This document shows positions 1 to 11,175 of a DNA stretch of 64,000 nt, one piece after another. The DNA comes from Pedobacter duraquae (lineage in GTDB: Bacteria > Bacteroidota > Bacteroidia > Sphingobacteriales > Sphingobacteriaceae), in NCBI RefSeq assembly GCF_004362245.1, contig NZ_SNWM01000003.1, positions 310,001 through 374,000 of the forward strand, given 5' to 3'. Under the pieces are notes generated by a model. It was not told the origin of the DNA. It saw nothing but the letters and a program-made list of their open reading frames with translations, and did no database searches. Numbering within the stretch: position 1 is the first letter of the stretch; each line of letters opens with the position of its first letter. The position numbers and the translations under genes were made by a program.

Positions 1-1
1 C

Positions 2-1075
2 CTGACTTTTAAAACCACCAACTCCAATTCATTTTATGTTATTTTACTTGGCCTTGCTATGGGCGTACTGTTTTCCTGCAAGCAGCAGGGGTCTACGGCT
101 ATAGGCTTTAAGTTACCCGAGCAGGGGAAAGACTTTACGCTGGGTCAGGACGTGAAGGTATCGCTGGATATCCCGAAAGGGGAAGAGGTAACAGGCGCCA
201 CTTATCTTTTGGATGGTAAGCAGCTGGGCACAAAAGCTAACGGGGATGATTTTAGCTTCCCTACTAAAGATCTTTCTTTGGGTTATAAGCTAATTACTGC
301 GATTGTAAAGCACAGTGGTGCTACTGATACCCTTACGGTAAATATTGTATTGAAGTCGGATCTGAAGCCAGTTGATTATACTTATCAGGTAATTAAAACG
401 TATCCACATGATACAACATCTTATACCCAGGGTTTGGAATACCATGGTGGTCGCTTTTTAGAAAGTACCGGTGAATATGGGAGCTCTACTTTGAGGTGGG
501 TTGATCCGGCTACGGGTAAAGCCCTAAAAAAGATCGGTATTGATAAGCAGTATTTTGGCGAAGGCTCTACTTTAATTGGTGATAAAATATACATGTTGAC
601 CTGGCAAAATAACCTGGGTTTTATATTTGATGCCACAACCTTTAAACAGTTGGGTACTTTCCCTTATCAGAATAGCAGAGAAGGCTGGGGTTTAACCTAT
701 GATGGAACACAGGTGCTGAAATCTGATGGTACCAACAGGATCTGGTTTCTGAATAAGGAAACAATGAAGGAAGAGCGTTTTATTGATGTTTTTGATGATA
801 AAGGTCAGGTGGATCAACTGAATGAACTGGAATATATTGATGGTAAACTGTATGCAAACATCTATCTGACCAATAAGATTGCCATTATAGATCCTAAAAC
901 AGGTGCTGTAACCGCATATATCGATGCAACCGGATTGCTACCACAAAAAGATAAATTCGAAAATACAGACGTGCTGAATGGCATTGCCTGGGATGCAGCT
1001 GGTAAGCGTTTATTTGTGACTGGTAAGAAATGGGACAAGCTGTTTGAAATCAGCATTGCCCCGGTAAAGAAGTAA
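2..1075 (+). CDS. glutaminyl-peptide cyclotransferase lipoprotein (5' end cut by window)
   Basis: The enzyme family converts N-terminal glutamine of peptides to pyroglutamate; this is the plant/bacterial beta-propeller type, not the zinc type. The reading frame is open back to the first base of the window. The codons before the ATG at 59 encode a hydrophobic stretch (FYVILLGLAMGVLFSC) ending in a lipobox, so the real start lies at or before the window edge and the ATG at 59 sits inside the signal peptide. After the lipid-anchored Cys comes a roughly 90-residue beta-rich (Ig-like) domain. The cyclotransferase domain follows, with QGLEY, NELEY and LNGIAWD signatures spread through the propeller blades. 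Its stop codon abuts the stop of the converging DUF4251 gene with no gap. Family call is firm; the natural substrate cannot be told. Confidence 0.85.
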   Translation: MTFKTTNSNSFYVILLGLAMGVLFSCKQQGSTAIGFKLPEQGKDFTLGQDVKVSLDIPKGEEVTGATYLLDGKQLGTKANGDDFSFPTKDLSLGYKLITAIVKHSGATDTLTVNIVLKSDLKPVDYTYQVIKTYPHDTTSYTQGLEYHGGRFLESTGEYGSSTLRWVDPATGKALKKIGIDKQYFGEGSTLIGDKIYMLTWQNNLGFIFDATTFKQLGTFPYQNSREGWGLTYDGTQVLKSDGTNRIWFLNKETMKEERFIDVFDDKGQVDQLNELEYIDGKLYANIYLTNKIAIIDPKTGAVTAYIDATGLLPQKDKFENTDVLNGIAWDAAGKRLFVTGKKWDKLFEISIAPVKK

Positions 1076-1597
1076 TTACTTTTTAGGTTTTATTTCTGCG
1101 ATCGTACCATTGTAGGAGATGGACTGCCTATTGCTGTTGTTGACGGTAAGTGTGGCGTATCCATTTTCTGTGATATATAAGGTCATACGCTGACTGTCTT
1201 TTACATCTTTTGGATCTATCGTGATGATCCAGTTTTTCTTTTTCTTAACGCTGGTATATTTAAAATTTTTTGATTTGAATTTCGTGCCCGCATCATCGGG
1301 ATTAAGCGTTGCGGTGAAGGCTCTACCATAATAGGGCAGGTAAGCTACAACACTATCTTTAGTGATCTGGAGATCGTAGTTTGATCCGCTGAGGTTGATA
1401 TTACTGCCGGTATTGCCGGGTAAGCGACTCATGATGCGGTTGATATCGGCACTGGACATCGGCATCGCGTTGGTCGCATTAAAAAGAAAATTCTGTGCTT
1501 CTACCAGCTGGCGTGTTTTTGCCGAATCAGTTTGCGCTTTGGTATTCAGCGTACTTATCGCCAGGATGGTAAGTGCCAATAACAGTGACTTTTTCAT
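1076..1597 (-). CDS. DUF4251 domain-containing exported protein
   Basis: A 173-residue protein with a clear signal peptide (MKKSLLLALTILAISTLNTKAQ, cleaved near residue 21). The rest matches the DUF4251 pattern of Bacteroidota: a helical N-terminal part, then a beta-rich domain with LPYYGRAF and a C-terminal run of strands (MTLYITENGYATLTVNN). DUF4251 has no known function. The protein is predicted to be periplasmic because no lipobox or membrane helix is seen after the signal. It is transcribed alone, converging on the glutaminyl cyclase gene; no good promoter motif was found upstream. Confidence is high for the gene and moderate for the family name. Confidence 0.8.
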   Translation of the reverse strand: MKKSLLLALTILAISTLNTKAQTDSAKTRQLVEAQNFLFNATNAMPMSSADINRIMSRLPGNTGSNINLSGSNYDLQITKDSVVAYLPYYGRAFTATLNPDDAGTKFKSKNFKYTSVKKKKNWIITIDPKDVKDSQRMTLYITENGYATLTVNNSNRQSISYNGTIAEIKPKK

Positions 1598-1820
1598 GTG
1601 TTTATATTTGATGTGTGTTACTAATTTAACTCTTTTTTAGGTAAAAGGTTTAAAATCAGTTAGCATAGATTCGAAATATGACAAAAAGAAGTTTTGGTAA
1701 TTCAGATCATCTACTACACGTTTAAGGTCAGAATTTGAGCTAGCCTTAAAAATTCGATTTTTTGAGGTTAGCTTAGTATGTATCCTTTCAGCATAGTTTG
1801 AGGGAAATGGGCACAAAAAA

Positions 1821-1858
1821 GCCCCGCAAATAGCTATATCTATTTGCAGGGCTTTTTT
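1821..1858. terminator. bidirectional intrinsic terminator
   Basis: Arms GCCCCGCAAATAG (1821-1833) and CTATTTGCAGGGC (1840-1852) pair with one C/A mismatch around a 6-nt loop. T6 follows on the plus strand and A6 precedes (1815-1820), so it can act both ways. It lies just past the end of the minus-strand M16 operon and probably ends it. Confidence 0.8.
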
Positions 1859-1869
1859 GGTTGTGTTGA

Positions 1870-3945
1870 TTAGTTAAAATCTGCAGCTGTTAGTGGCGCG
1901 TTCACTTTAACTTCTTTAATGTTCATCACAAATTCCTGATTGCCTTGTGGCGTCTGAACGCTTTGTGAGATTTTGTATGGGATCAGAACAGTGCCAGTTT
2001 TACGGTAATCACCATATTCTGTAACTGTGTTGATGTCCATTCCGCCTTGTGTTTGCGTAGCTTCTTCTTTAAGCAGCAATCCGCTGTTCACATCATAATA
2101 CTCATTGTGTTTTTTACCGGATGCAGTAGTAATGATCAATTTGTAGGCATCTGCTGTACCAACTTTCGCTACGCCTGCAGTTTCTAATTTAGCAGTTTTT
2201 GCATAGTTGAGTTGTTCAAATAAGCTGGTTCTGCTTTTTTTCTCAGTTACTTCATCAGCTGAATAGGCCATTTTATTTGGGCCCTGGCTTTTTGAACCTG
2301 CAGTTCCGTTGAATGCATCTTTCATCACTACGTTTCCACCCATAGAGATTTCAGTGCTTTCCATGTTAGGAGCCATCTGTTTGATGGTTAACGCAAGCTT
2401 TTGTCCCTGGATTTCGAAATCACCAGTAGAAACTATTGAGGTTACTTTTTTAACTTCAGCTTCACCACCAACGGCAGTGATATATTTTGTCAGGATTTCC
2501 TGAGCGGTTTTGGTAGCTGCGGTGCTTGCTGCAACAGCTTTTACAGGCGCAGCAAAGTTGTCATAGTCTTTGATCGTAAAACCAAGCTTAGCTAAACCAG
2601 CAGCGAAAACTTCTTTTTTACCAACGATAACGATACGGGTGTTATCGTGTCCAAAATATTTCTGGCTTACCCTTTGAATGTCGTCGGGTGTAACAGCGTT
2701 AATTTTCTGAAGGTAGGTGCGGTAAAAATCCTTCGGTAATTTATTGATCAGGATGTTGCTGGCGAAACCTGCAGTACGTGCCGGGTTTTCAAGACCCAGG
2801 GCAAATGATCCGTTGTACAGGTTTTTAGCATTCTGTAAGTCTTCAGTGCTCACCTTTTGCGTACGCATTACGTTGATCTCATTCAGGAATTCAACTACTG
2901 CGCTATCCACTTTTTCATTTCTGACAGCGGCGTTGGCGTTGAAGGTTTCCTGGAAACGGCCAGCACCTGTAGAAGAATAGGCACCATAAGTAAAGCCGCG
3001 TTTTTCTCTCAATGTTTTGAATAACTTAGCATCAGAGCCACCACCAAGGATTTGGTTGGCCAACAATACCGCATGGTAGTCAGGGCTGCTTAGTGGAAGG
3101 TCGATCAGGTTTGTAACCGTAATTTCTGACTGAACAGCATTGGGTACATTGATTACATCAATTTCTGTTTTTACAGGGTTAGCAGCTTTAGCCACTACAG
3201 GAAGTGTCAATACAGTACCTTTCCAATCGCCAAATGCTTTGATGGCTATTGCTTTCGCTGCTTCAGGCTTAATGTCACCTACAAACGTCAGGTAGCTTCT
3301 GGAAGGCGTGATATATTTTGTGTACTCTGCTTTCACATCTGCCAAGGTTAGCGCATTGATGCTTTGTTCCGTAATAAACTCACCCATCGGGTTATTTATT
3401 CCATAGGCAAGGGCAGGAACCACGCGGCCGGAGATGGCTTTTGCACTGCGTTCACTTGATTTTAGATCAGTGATGGTTAACGATTTCAGTTTATCGAACG
3501 ATGCCTGCGGAAATGAGGGTTTACGTAATGCTTCGGCCATCAAAAGGAAGGCACTGTCAAAATACCTTGTCAATGCAGATGTTGAGCCACCCGAGGAACT
3601 CAGGGATACATCGGCACCCAATAAATCTACAGCTTCATCAAACTGGGCTTTAGTTTTGGTTGTTGTACCTTCATTGAGCATGCTGCCCATCAGGCTAAGT
3701 ACACCTGCTTTCTTTCCTTCAAAGACCGGTCCTGCATCAATTCTGAATGAGGCAGATACTTTAGGCAATTTATGATTCTCAACCACGAGAATGGTAATAC
3801 CGTTCGGTAGTGTATAAATTACCGGGTCGGTAAAAGTAATCGTTGGCGCCGGTCCTGGTTTAGGTTTTTGGCTTCTGTCTAATTTTTGCGCTACAACAGC
3901 TTGGGCAAATAGGGTTGTAAGGGCAATTATGAATATTTTTTTCAT
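1870..3945 (-). CDS. M16 peptidase-like subunit lacking the zinc motif, fused to a C-terminal lipoprotein-carrier-like domain
   Basis: A 691-residue exported protein (signal MKKIFIIALTTLFAQAVVAQ). Residues about 35-460 form two M16 (insulinase/pitrilysin) half-domains. The zinc motif HxxEH is gone: at the aligned place the protein reads S84-L-M-G87-S88, so it should be the inactive partner of the active M16 protein encoded 32 bp upstream, as in MPP-alpha/beta-type pairs. Residues about 480-691 are a separate beta-rich domain resembling the LolA/outer-membrane lipoprotein-sorting fold (for example ITAVGGEAEVKK and the strands after it). Such fusions occur in Bacteroidota M16 proteins. The gene is second in the operon and is followed by a strong terminator. 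Substrate unknown. Confidence 0.88.
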   Translation of the reverse strand: MKKIFIIALTTLFAQAVVAQKLDRSQKPKPGPAPTITFTDPVIYTLPNGITILVVENHKLPKVSASFRIDAGPVFEGKKAGVLSLMGSMLNEGTTTKTKAQFDEAVDLLGADVSLSSSGGSTSALTRYFDSAFLLMAEALRKPSFPQASFDKLKSLTITDLKSSERSAKAISGRVVPALAYGINNPMGEFITEQSINALTLADVKAEYTKYITPSRSYLTFVGDIKPEAAKAIAIKAFGDWKGTVLTLPVVAKAANPVKTEIDVINVPNAVQSEITVTNLIDLPLSSPDYHAVLLANQILGGGSDAKLFKTLREKRGFTYGAYSSTGAGRFQETFNANAAVRNEKVDSAVVEFLNEINVMRTQKVSTEDLQNAKNLYNGSFALGLENPARTAGFASNILINKLPKDFYRTYLQKINAVTPDDIQRVSQKYFGHDNTRIVIVGKKEVFAAGLAKLGFTIKDYDNFAAPVKAVAASTAATKTAQEILTKYITAVGGEAEVKKVTSIVSTGDFEIQGQKLALTIKQMAPNMESTEISMGGNVVMKDAFNGTAGSKSQGPNKMAYSADEVTEKKSRTSLFEQLNYAKTAKLETAGVAKVGTADAYKLIITTASGKKHNEYYDVNSGLLLKEEATQTQGGMDINTVTEYGDYRKTGTVLIPYKISQSVQTPQGNQEFVMNIKEVKVNAPLTAADFN

Positions 3946-3977
3946 GATAATTTCAATTATTTGGTCTGAAGAATCAA

Positions 3978-5291
3978 CTATTTTTTAGGTAAATAATATA
4001 GTACCACACGTTGGTTGCTGTTCAGGTATTTCCGGGCAACATCTCTGATCTCTTCACGTGTAATGGATTTTATGGCATCCAGTTCTTCATTGATATCATT
4101 CGTATTTTTATTATGAAAAGTATAGCCGTTGGAAAGGTTTTCAGCTACGCCGAGCATCTTGCTGTTTGCACTCACGAAACTGTTTTCAAACTGATTCTGT
4201 AATTTCTTGAATTCATTCTCAGAGATCAGATCTGTTTGTATACGTACTACCTCAGCATCAATATCTTTCAGCAAATCAGCAATCGGGGTATTGTTGTTAG
4301 GCAATGCATAGGTAATATAGGCACCTACATCTTCCAGCGTGTAATTTAAGGCACCTACCTGTAGTGCTGTTTTCTTTTCATCAACAAGCTTGGTGTTTAA
4401 TCTTGAACTTGCGCCGCCAGTTAATACCGTACTGATCATTTCCAATACTTTGGTATCCCTGCTTCTCATGCCGGGAACACGGTATGCAGCCATAATCGCA
4501 GGAATCTGGATGTTGGCATCATAAGCGGTATCAATAATCTGCTGGGTAATTGGTTTCAGGTCATACGGTTTTTTAACCACCGGCTCACCTTTAGGTACTT
4601 CAGCAAAGTATTTTGTTACCAGTTCTTTCGTTTTATCAATGTCCAGATCTCCGGCGATAGTCAGCACGGCATTGTTTGGTGCATAGTATTTTTTGAAGAA
4701 AGCCAGGAACTCGCTCAGCTTGGCTGCATCAAGGTGCTCCATAGTACCGATTGGTGCCCACTGATAAGGGGTTCCTGCATATAATTTCTGGAAGATGTTT
4801 GCTGCAAACTGTCCGTAAGGAGCATTGTCTATACGCATACGTTTTTCTTCCTTTACTACTTCGTTTTGTGTCTTTACGCCGATCTCATCAATTTTTGGAT
4901 GCAGCATGCGTTCGCTTTCCAACCACATGCCCAATTCCAGTTGATTGGAAGGAAACACCTCGTAATAGAAAGTACGGTCTTGCGAGGTGTTGGCATTGTT
5001 TTGACCACCGTTACTGCTCACCGTTTTCATAAATTCACCGCGTTTCAAGTTGTCGCTACCCTCAAAAAGCAAATGCTCAAAAAAGTGGGCGAAGCCTGTA
5101 CGCTGTGGATCTTCATCTTTAGATCCGACATGGTACATTACGGAAACGGCAACCACTGGCGCCGTCTTGTCCTGATGCAAAATAACGTGAAGGCCGTTAT
5201 CAAGATCATATTCTGTGAATTTGACCTTCTGGGCACTTGCACTCAGGCAAAGACCTGAAATGGCCAGGGTAAAAAACAATTTTTGTTTCAT
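3978..5291 (-). CDS. zinc-dependent M16 family peptidase, catalytic subunit
   Basis: A 437-residue periplasmic protease with a signal peptide (cleavage near SASAQ, residue 20). The inverted zinc motif HFFEH lies at residues 69-73, and the third ligand falls in NEVVKEEKRM about 75 residues on, as expected for pitrilysin-type enzymes. It has two M16 half-domains. Its partner gene downstream encodes an M16 chain without zinc ligands, so the two probably form a clam-shell heterodimer that degrades short peptides in the periplasm. It lies 34 bp after pgi in the same direction; co-transcription is possible but the products are not obviously related. Confidence 0.92.
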   Translation of the reverse strand: MKQKLFFTLAISGLCLSASAQKVKFTEYDLDNGLHVILHQDKTAPVVAVSVMYHVGSKDEDPQRTGFAHFFEHLLFEGSDNLKRGEFMKTVSSNGGQNNANTSQDRTFYYEVFPSNQLELGMWLESERMLHPKIDEIGVKTQNEVVKEEKRMRIDNAPYGQFAANIFQKLYAGTPYQWAPIGTMEHLDAAKLSEFLAFFKKYYAPNNAVLTIAGDLDIDKTKELVTKYFAEVPKGEPVVKKPYDLKPITQQIIDTAYDANIQIPAIMAAYRVPGMRSRDTKVLEMISTVLTGGASSRLNTKLVDEKKTALQVGALNYTLEDVGAYITYALPNNNTPIADLLKDIDAEVVRIQTDLISENEFKKLQNQFENSFVSANSKMLGVAENLSNGYTFHNKNTNDINEELDAIKSITREEIRDVARKYLNSNQRVVLYYLPKK

Positions 5292-5325
5292 GTTTTTGTT
5301 TTATGGATAATATATTGGGTTAGTT

Positions 5326-7020
<1,695 letters not shown>

Positions 7021-7058
7021 AAAAGTGATTTATTTATATATTTAAGAAAATTAACACG

Positions 7059-8363
7059 ATGAGAGTCACTTACCTAACTATTTTACTGCTATCCTCTTCT
7101 GTGGCTTTTGCACAGAAAAAAACTGTTTCAGCACAGATTTCTGATAAATCTCAGGCCATCGAAAAGAAGGTTATTGCCTGGCGTCGCGATTTCCATGAGC
7201 ATCCGGAGCTTGGTAACCAGGAAGTGCGTACGGCAGGTATTATTGCGAAGCATTTGGAGTCGCTGGGCATAAAGGTAACAACGGGCGTGGCTAAAACCGG
7301 CGTAGTGGGGTTATTGGTTGGCGGTAAGCCTGGGCCTGTAGTAGCACTGCGTGCAGATATGGATGCGCTGCCGGTTACAGAGCGTGTAGATTTACCCTTT
7401 GCATCTAAAGTAAAAACGATGTACAACGGGCAGGAGGTAGGTGTGATGCATGCCTGCGGGCATGATACACATGTCGCGATCTTAATGGGGGTGGCCGAGG
7501 TGCTTGCGGGAATGAAGAGTGAAATTCCCGGAACGGTAAAATTTATCTTTCAGCCCGCTGAGGAAGGAGCTCCGGTAGGTGAAGAAGGTGGCGCAGAGCT
7601 GATGGTGAAGGAAGGTGTGCTGAAGAACCCTGCGGTAGATGTGATCTTCGGTCTGCATATCAATTCCCAGACACCTGTAGGTAAGGTTACCTACCGCCCG
7701 GGCGGAACGATGGCAGGTGTTAACGATATGAAAATTACAGTAACGGGGCGTCAGGCTCATGGTGCCTATCCGTGGAGCAGTGTTGATCCGATTGTTGCGT
7801 CGGCAGCAATTATTAACAGCCTGCAGACCATAGTAAGCAGGAACCTGAACGTGACCGAAAACCCAGGCGTGGTAACCATCGGTTCGTTACATGGCGGTGT
7901 CCGTTCAAATATCATTCCTGAGAAAGTAGAGATGCTGGGTACGATCAGGAACTTCACTAAGGAAGATGAAGCCCTATTTATCTCCCGGATCAAAGCAATA
8001 GCCACTAAAACAGCGGAAGCCTATGGTGCTACAGCGGAGGTGAAGATCCCTTATAGCAATCACTATCCGGTAACGTTCAACGATGTGAAGCTAACGGAGA
8101 AAATGTTGCCAAGTCTGCGCAATAGTGCGGGAGCTGAAAATGTACTGCTCAGACCACCGGTAACGGGGGCAGAAGACTTCTCGTTTTTTCAGGAGAAGGT
8201 ACCCGGACTTTTTGTGTTTCTGGGTGGAATGCCAAAAGGCGGAGATGCGGTTAAAGCACCATCACATCATACACCCGATTTCTTTATCGATGAGAGTGGC
8301 TTTGTGCTTGGCGTTAAAACGCTATGTAATCTAACACTGGATTATATGGCCATGAAGAAATAA
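7059..8363 (+). CDS. exported M20D amidohydrolase (N-acyl-amino-acid/hippurate hydrolase type)
   Basis: A 434-residue metallopeptidase-fold hydrolase that removes acyl groups from amino acids or cleaves similar amides. A signal peptide (cleavage after SVAFA, residue 18) places it in the periplasm, unlike cytosolic homologues. Metal-site motifs of the M20D subfamily are present: RADMDALP near residue 98, HACGHDTH at 131-138 with the subfamily's metal-binding Cys133, QPAEEGAP near 170, and the C-terminal HHTPDFFIDE. The small dimerisation lid domain lies in the middle third (TVTGRQAHGAYPW). It is transcribed divergently from pgi, and the prfB promoter starts inside or just after its stop. Exact substrate is not predictable. 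Confidence 0.9.
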   Translation: MRVTYLTILLLSSSVAFAQKKTVSAQISDKSQAIEKKVIAWRRDFHEHPELGNQEVRTAGIIAKHLESLGIKVTTGVAKTGVVGLLVGGKPGPVVALRADMDALPVTERVDLPFASKVKTMYNGQEVGVMHACGHDTHVAILMGVAEVLAGMKSEIPGTVKFIFQPAEEGAPVGEEGGAELMVKEGVLKNPAVDVIFGLHINSQTPVGKVTYRPGGTMAGVNDMKITVTGRQAHGAYPWSSVDPIVASAAIINSLQTIVSRNLNVTENPGVVTIGSLHGGVRSNIIPEKVEMLGTIRNFTKEDEALFISRIKAIATKTAEAYGATAEVKIPYSNHYPVTFNDVKLTEKMLPSLRNSAGAENVLLRPPVTGAEDFSFFQEKVPGLFVFLGGMPKGGDAVKAPSHHTPDFFIDESGFVLGVKTLCNLTLDYMAMKK

Positions 8364-8369
8364 TTGTTT

Positions 8370-8377
8370 TACCTTTG
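8370..8377 (+). promoter_or_regulatory. prfB promoter -7 element (near-leaderless)
   Basis: TACCTTTG matches the Bacteroidota TAnnTTTG -7 box and ends 4 nt before the prfB ATG. With the usual start site a few bases past the box, the mRNA would begin at or within a base or two of the start codon. No clear -33 TTG at proper distance was seen. Confidence 0.6.
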
Positions 8378-8381
8378 TTGT

Positions 8382-9459
8382 ATGACTAAAGAACAAGTTC
8401 AGGATTTAAGAGACAGAGTAGCGTCTCTGAGGAGGCATCTTTGACGTCGAAACACGTTTAGAAGATATATATATCGAGCAGGAACTTACCCTGCAACCAG
8501 ATTTCTGGGATGATCCCAAAAAAGCAGAAAAACATTTAGCGGCACTTAACGCAAAAAAAGTATGGACTGATGGCTGGCAGCGTGTAAACAGCCTGCTGGA
8601 AGATACTCAGGTGCTTTTTGAATTTATGCTGGCCGGTGATGCTACTGAGGAAGAGATGCAGGAACAATACGAACTGTGTTTACATGCCGTAGAAGACCTG
8701 GAACTTAAGAATATGCTGAGTAGCAAGGAAGACCAGTTGCAGGCGGTGATGCAGATTACGGCAGGTGCAGGTGGAACGGAGAGCTGCGACTGGGCGGCGA
8801 TGCTGATGCGGATGTACATCATGTGGGGCGAGAAGAATGGTTATAAGGTTACAGAACAGGATTATCAGGAAAGTGAGATTGCCGGTGTCAAGTCGGTTAC
8901 GCTGCAGTTCGCTGGTGAATTCTCTTATGGATACCTGAAAGGGGAGAATGGTGTGCACAGACTGGTGCGGATTTCCCCTTTTGATTCCAATGCCCGCCGG
9001 CATACCTCTTTTGCCTCTGTATATGTTTATCCACTGGTAGATGATACCATAGAGATTGATGTGAAGGATTCTGAAATTGAGTTTGAAACGTTCAGGTCTG
9101 GTGGTGCTGGCGGACAAAATGTGAATAAAGTGGAGACTGCTGTGCGTTTATACCACAAACCTTCCGGGATTGTAATCAAGAACCAGGAGTCGCGCTCCCA
9201 ATTGCAAAATAAAGAAAACGCTTTGCGTCTGTTACGCTCACAGCTCTACGAGATTGAGATGCGTAAAAAGATGGAAGCTTCGGCCGCAATCGAAGGTTCG
9301 AAAAAGAAAATAGAATGGGGTTCTCAGATCCGTAACTACGTGCTGCATCCTTACAAACTTGTCAAGGATCTGCGCACAAATTATGAGACTTCCAATGCAC
9401 AGGCTGTGTTGGATGGTGATCTGAACGACTTTTTAAAGGCTTACCTGATGGAGTTTTAG
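8382..9459 (+). CDS. prfB: peptide chain release factor 2, with programmed +1 frameshift
   Basis: RF2 recognises UGA/UAA stops and triggers peptide release on the ribosome. Twenty codons from the ATG at 8382 run to an in-frame TGA at 8442-8444; shifting +1 at CTT-TGA-C gives an uninterrupted frame to 9459, for a 358-residue product. The RF2 stop-recognition tripeptide SPF is encoded at 8974-8982 and the catalytic GGQ at 9109-9117 (in [14 protein letters not shown]). The frameshift is autoregulatory: little RF2 means slow termination at the UGA and more shifting. This explains why a simple frame search finds only the downstream part. The stop interlocks with that of the converging SirB1-like gene. 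Confidence 0.96.
8430..8445 (+). promoter_or_regulatory. RF2 programmed frameshift site
   Basis: AGGAGG (8430-8435), one CAT codon, then the slippery CTT (8439) and TGA-C (8442-8445). This is the conserved prfB layout in which an internal Shine-Dalgarno-like sequence three bases before CTT promotes +1 slippage. Confidence 0.95.
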
Positions 9460-10319
9460 GGCTTCATCAGGATATCCTGAAGCTGCTTCAACTCTGCAAC
9501 TTTATCTGTAGAGCCAAGATTCTCGTAAGCAGAGATCAGGTTTCGGATAATGCGCCTGATGATTTCTACATTGCTGCAGGGAGCATAAAAGCCTGGCATG
9601 GGATCCAGATTTAGCTGTCGTAAAAACTGATCCACATCGTGTTTACCAAAGATAGCCCCCTTGTTGAAGGCATTGATATAAAAGAGCACACCAAACTCCT
9701 GCTCTTCCCTTTTGCTTTCGTCAATATAGCCGAGAATAAAATGTTGAGGCAGGTTTACACCGTAGACCGGAATATCCAGCTTCTGGGCCAATGTAGCATA
9801 CAGGATTGCCAAAGAGATCTGGTTTCCTTTTTTGCTTTCTACAACCTGACTGAGGTACGAATTCTGTGGGTCGTGGTGGTTTTTTGTATTACCTGAAAAG
9901 CCGTAAACGTTATAAAATACGTGATTGATCTGTTTGATCTTTTCGATCGAACTCATTTCATATTGCAGGTTCAACCAGATCTCCCTTTTGATTTCTTCAA
10001 TCTGATTGATGATTTTTTGTTCATCAAGGTCAGGGTATTGGTACCTGTTGATGACCAATGCACCTTGAAGAAGATCGAAAGCACCACTCTGGTACCAGAG
10101 GTTCAGGTCTTCTTTAACATTATTAAACTGAATCTGGTGTACCACATTTTCTATGCGTTCCTGAAGGTTGGTATCCAGAGAATCTGACCAGGCTTCCTCG
10201 AGATAATCGATCACGAAGTTACCATAGTCAAGCAAGCGCTTTTCTACATGTTCAAAGACCTCCGGATCGGGATCGTCAAGTAATTTTACGAGTGCGTTGA
10301 TTTCTGAGCTTTTGTCCAT
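9456..10319 (-). CDS. SirB1-like transglutaminase-fold protein
   Basis: A 287-residue cytosolic protein. Residues about 1-75 are helical and HEAT-like ([20 protein letters not shown]). The SirB1/transglutaminase-like region follows, with [13 protein letters not shown], the segment [30 protein letters not shown] and a C-terminal helical part. The usual catalytic Cys of true transglutaminases is replaced in this family by residues in GNxxSLA, so it is probably not a transglutaminase; its function is unknown. I start it at the ATG at 10319 (MDKSSEIN) rather than one 33 bp upstream, because the upstream stretch runs into the space used by the divergent methyltransferase promoter. Confidence 0.8.
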   Translation of the reverse strand: MDKSSEINALVKLLDDPDPEVFEHVEKRLLDYGNFVIDYLEEAWSDSLDTNLQERIENVVHQIQFNNVKEDLNLWYQSGAFDLLQGALVINRYQYPDLDEQKIINQIEEIKREIWLNLQYEMSSIEKIKQINHVFYNVYGFSGNTKNHHDPQNSYLSQVVESKKGNQISLAILYATLAQKLDIPVYGVNLPQHFILGYIDESKREEQEFGVLFYINAFNKGAIFGKHDVDQFLRQLNLDPMPGFYAPCSNVEIIRRIIRNLISAYENLGSTDKVAELKQLQDILMKP

Positions 10320-10380
10320 TGATCTGCAATTTAACGGTTCTAATATTGCCATAACCTTAGGCAGGTTTCATTTGTTTCCC

Positions 10381-10388
10381 TACTTTTG
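10381..10388 (+). promoter_or_regulatory. methyltransferase promoter -7 element (near-leaderless)
   Basis: TACTTTTG fits TAnnTTTG and ends 4 nt before the ATG at 10393, the same layout as at prfB. It also decides the start: reading frames opening further upstream at 10297 would begin before the promoter. Confidence 0.6.
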
Positions 10389-10392
10389 CTAT

Positions 10393-11175
10393 ATGGTATT
10401 TACTTTCATCAAAGATTATGTGCAGCATTGGCTTACCTCCAATTCCAGGCATGGCACACATTCACCTTTTGTTTATAAGCTTACCGATGAGGTAATTTAC
10501 GATTTTGCTGCTAAAAGTGATTATGAAAGCATTGAAGCGCAAAGAAAAAAACTTTATCATGACGAATCCATCGTTGAGGTGACCGACCTGGGGGCGGGTT
10601 CGCACCTGAATAAGAACAGGAAAAAGACCGTTAAACAGATTGCCAAGAATGCCTTGAAGAGTCCGAAACTGGCACAGTTGATTTACAGGCTGGCACGCTT
10701 TGCTGAACCATCATCTATTATCGAACTGGGGACGTGTTTAGGTTTAACAACAGCGTATCTGGCTAAATCATCGCCCGATGCAGCGGTGATCACTATTGAA
10801 GGCTGTCCGCAAACGGCAGCAGTTGCCCGACGGAACTTCGAGGAGCTGGGCTTGCAGCATATTGAATTATTGGTAGGAAACTTTGACCTGCTGTTGCCTG
10901 ATGTAATAGCAGGGCAGGAGCAGCTGGACTTTGTGTATATTGATGGTAACCATAGGAAGGATGCTACACTTAATTATTTTAAATGGTGCCTGCCTAAAGT
11001 TACCGGGCGGTCTATGCTCATCTTCGATGATATTTATTGGAGTGAGGGAATGAAAGAAGCCTGGGCGGAAATCAAAGCACATCCCGAGGTTACGGTAACG
11101 ATAGACTTGTTCTGGATAGGTTTAGTGTTCTTTAAAAAGGGGCAGGCTAAGGAACATTTTAAAATCCGGTATTAG
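10393..11175 (+). CDS. class I SAM-dependent methyltransferase (O-methyltransferase-like)
   Basis: A 260-residue protein with a Rossmann-type methyltransferase core. The SAM-binding glycine motif is IIELGTCLGLTTAYLA (about residues 115-130), the acidic residue closing strand 2 is in ITIEG, and the catechol-O-methyltransferase-like metal/substrate segment is DFVYIDGNHRKDATLNYF. The N-terminal part (HWLTSNSRHGTHSPFVYKL) is a conserved Bacteroidota extension seen with this family. Substrate unknown. It is flanked by a divergent SirB1-like gene 73 bp away and by a converging outer-membrane barrel gene whose stop overlaps its own by 4 nt. Confidence 0.85.
   Translation: MVFTFIKDYVQHWLTSNSRHGTHSPFVYKLTDEVIYDFAAKSDYESIEAQRKKLYHDESIVEVTDLGAGSHLNKNRKKTVKQIAKNALKSPKLAQLIYRLARFAEPSSIIELGTCLGLTTAYLAKSSPDAAVITIEGCPQTAAVARRNFEELGLQHIELLVGNFDLLLPDVIAGQEQLDFVYIDGNHRKDATLNYFKWCLPKVTGRSMLIFDDIYWSEGMKEAWAEIKAHPEVTVTIDLFWIGLVFFKKGQAKEHFKIRY

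Noticed and set aside
8611-9459. prfB as a short 282-residue protein or a frameshifted pseudogene
   Set aside because: The upstream 20 codons end at CTT-TGA-C behind AGGAGG, the known programmed frameshift; the +1 frame is intact and carries SPF and GGQ.
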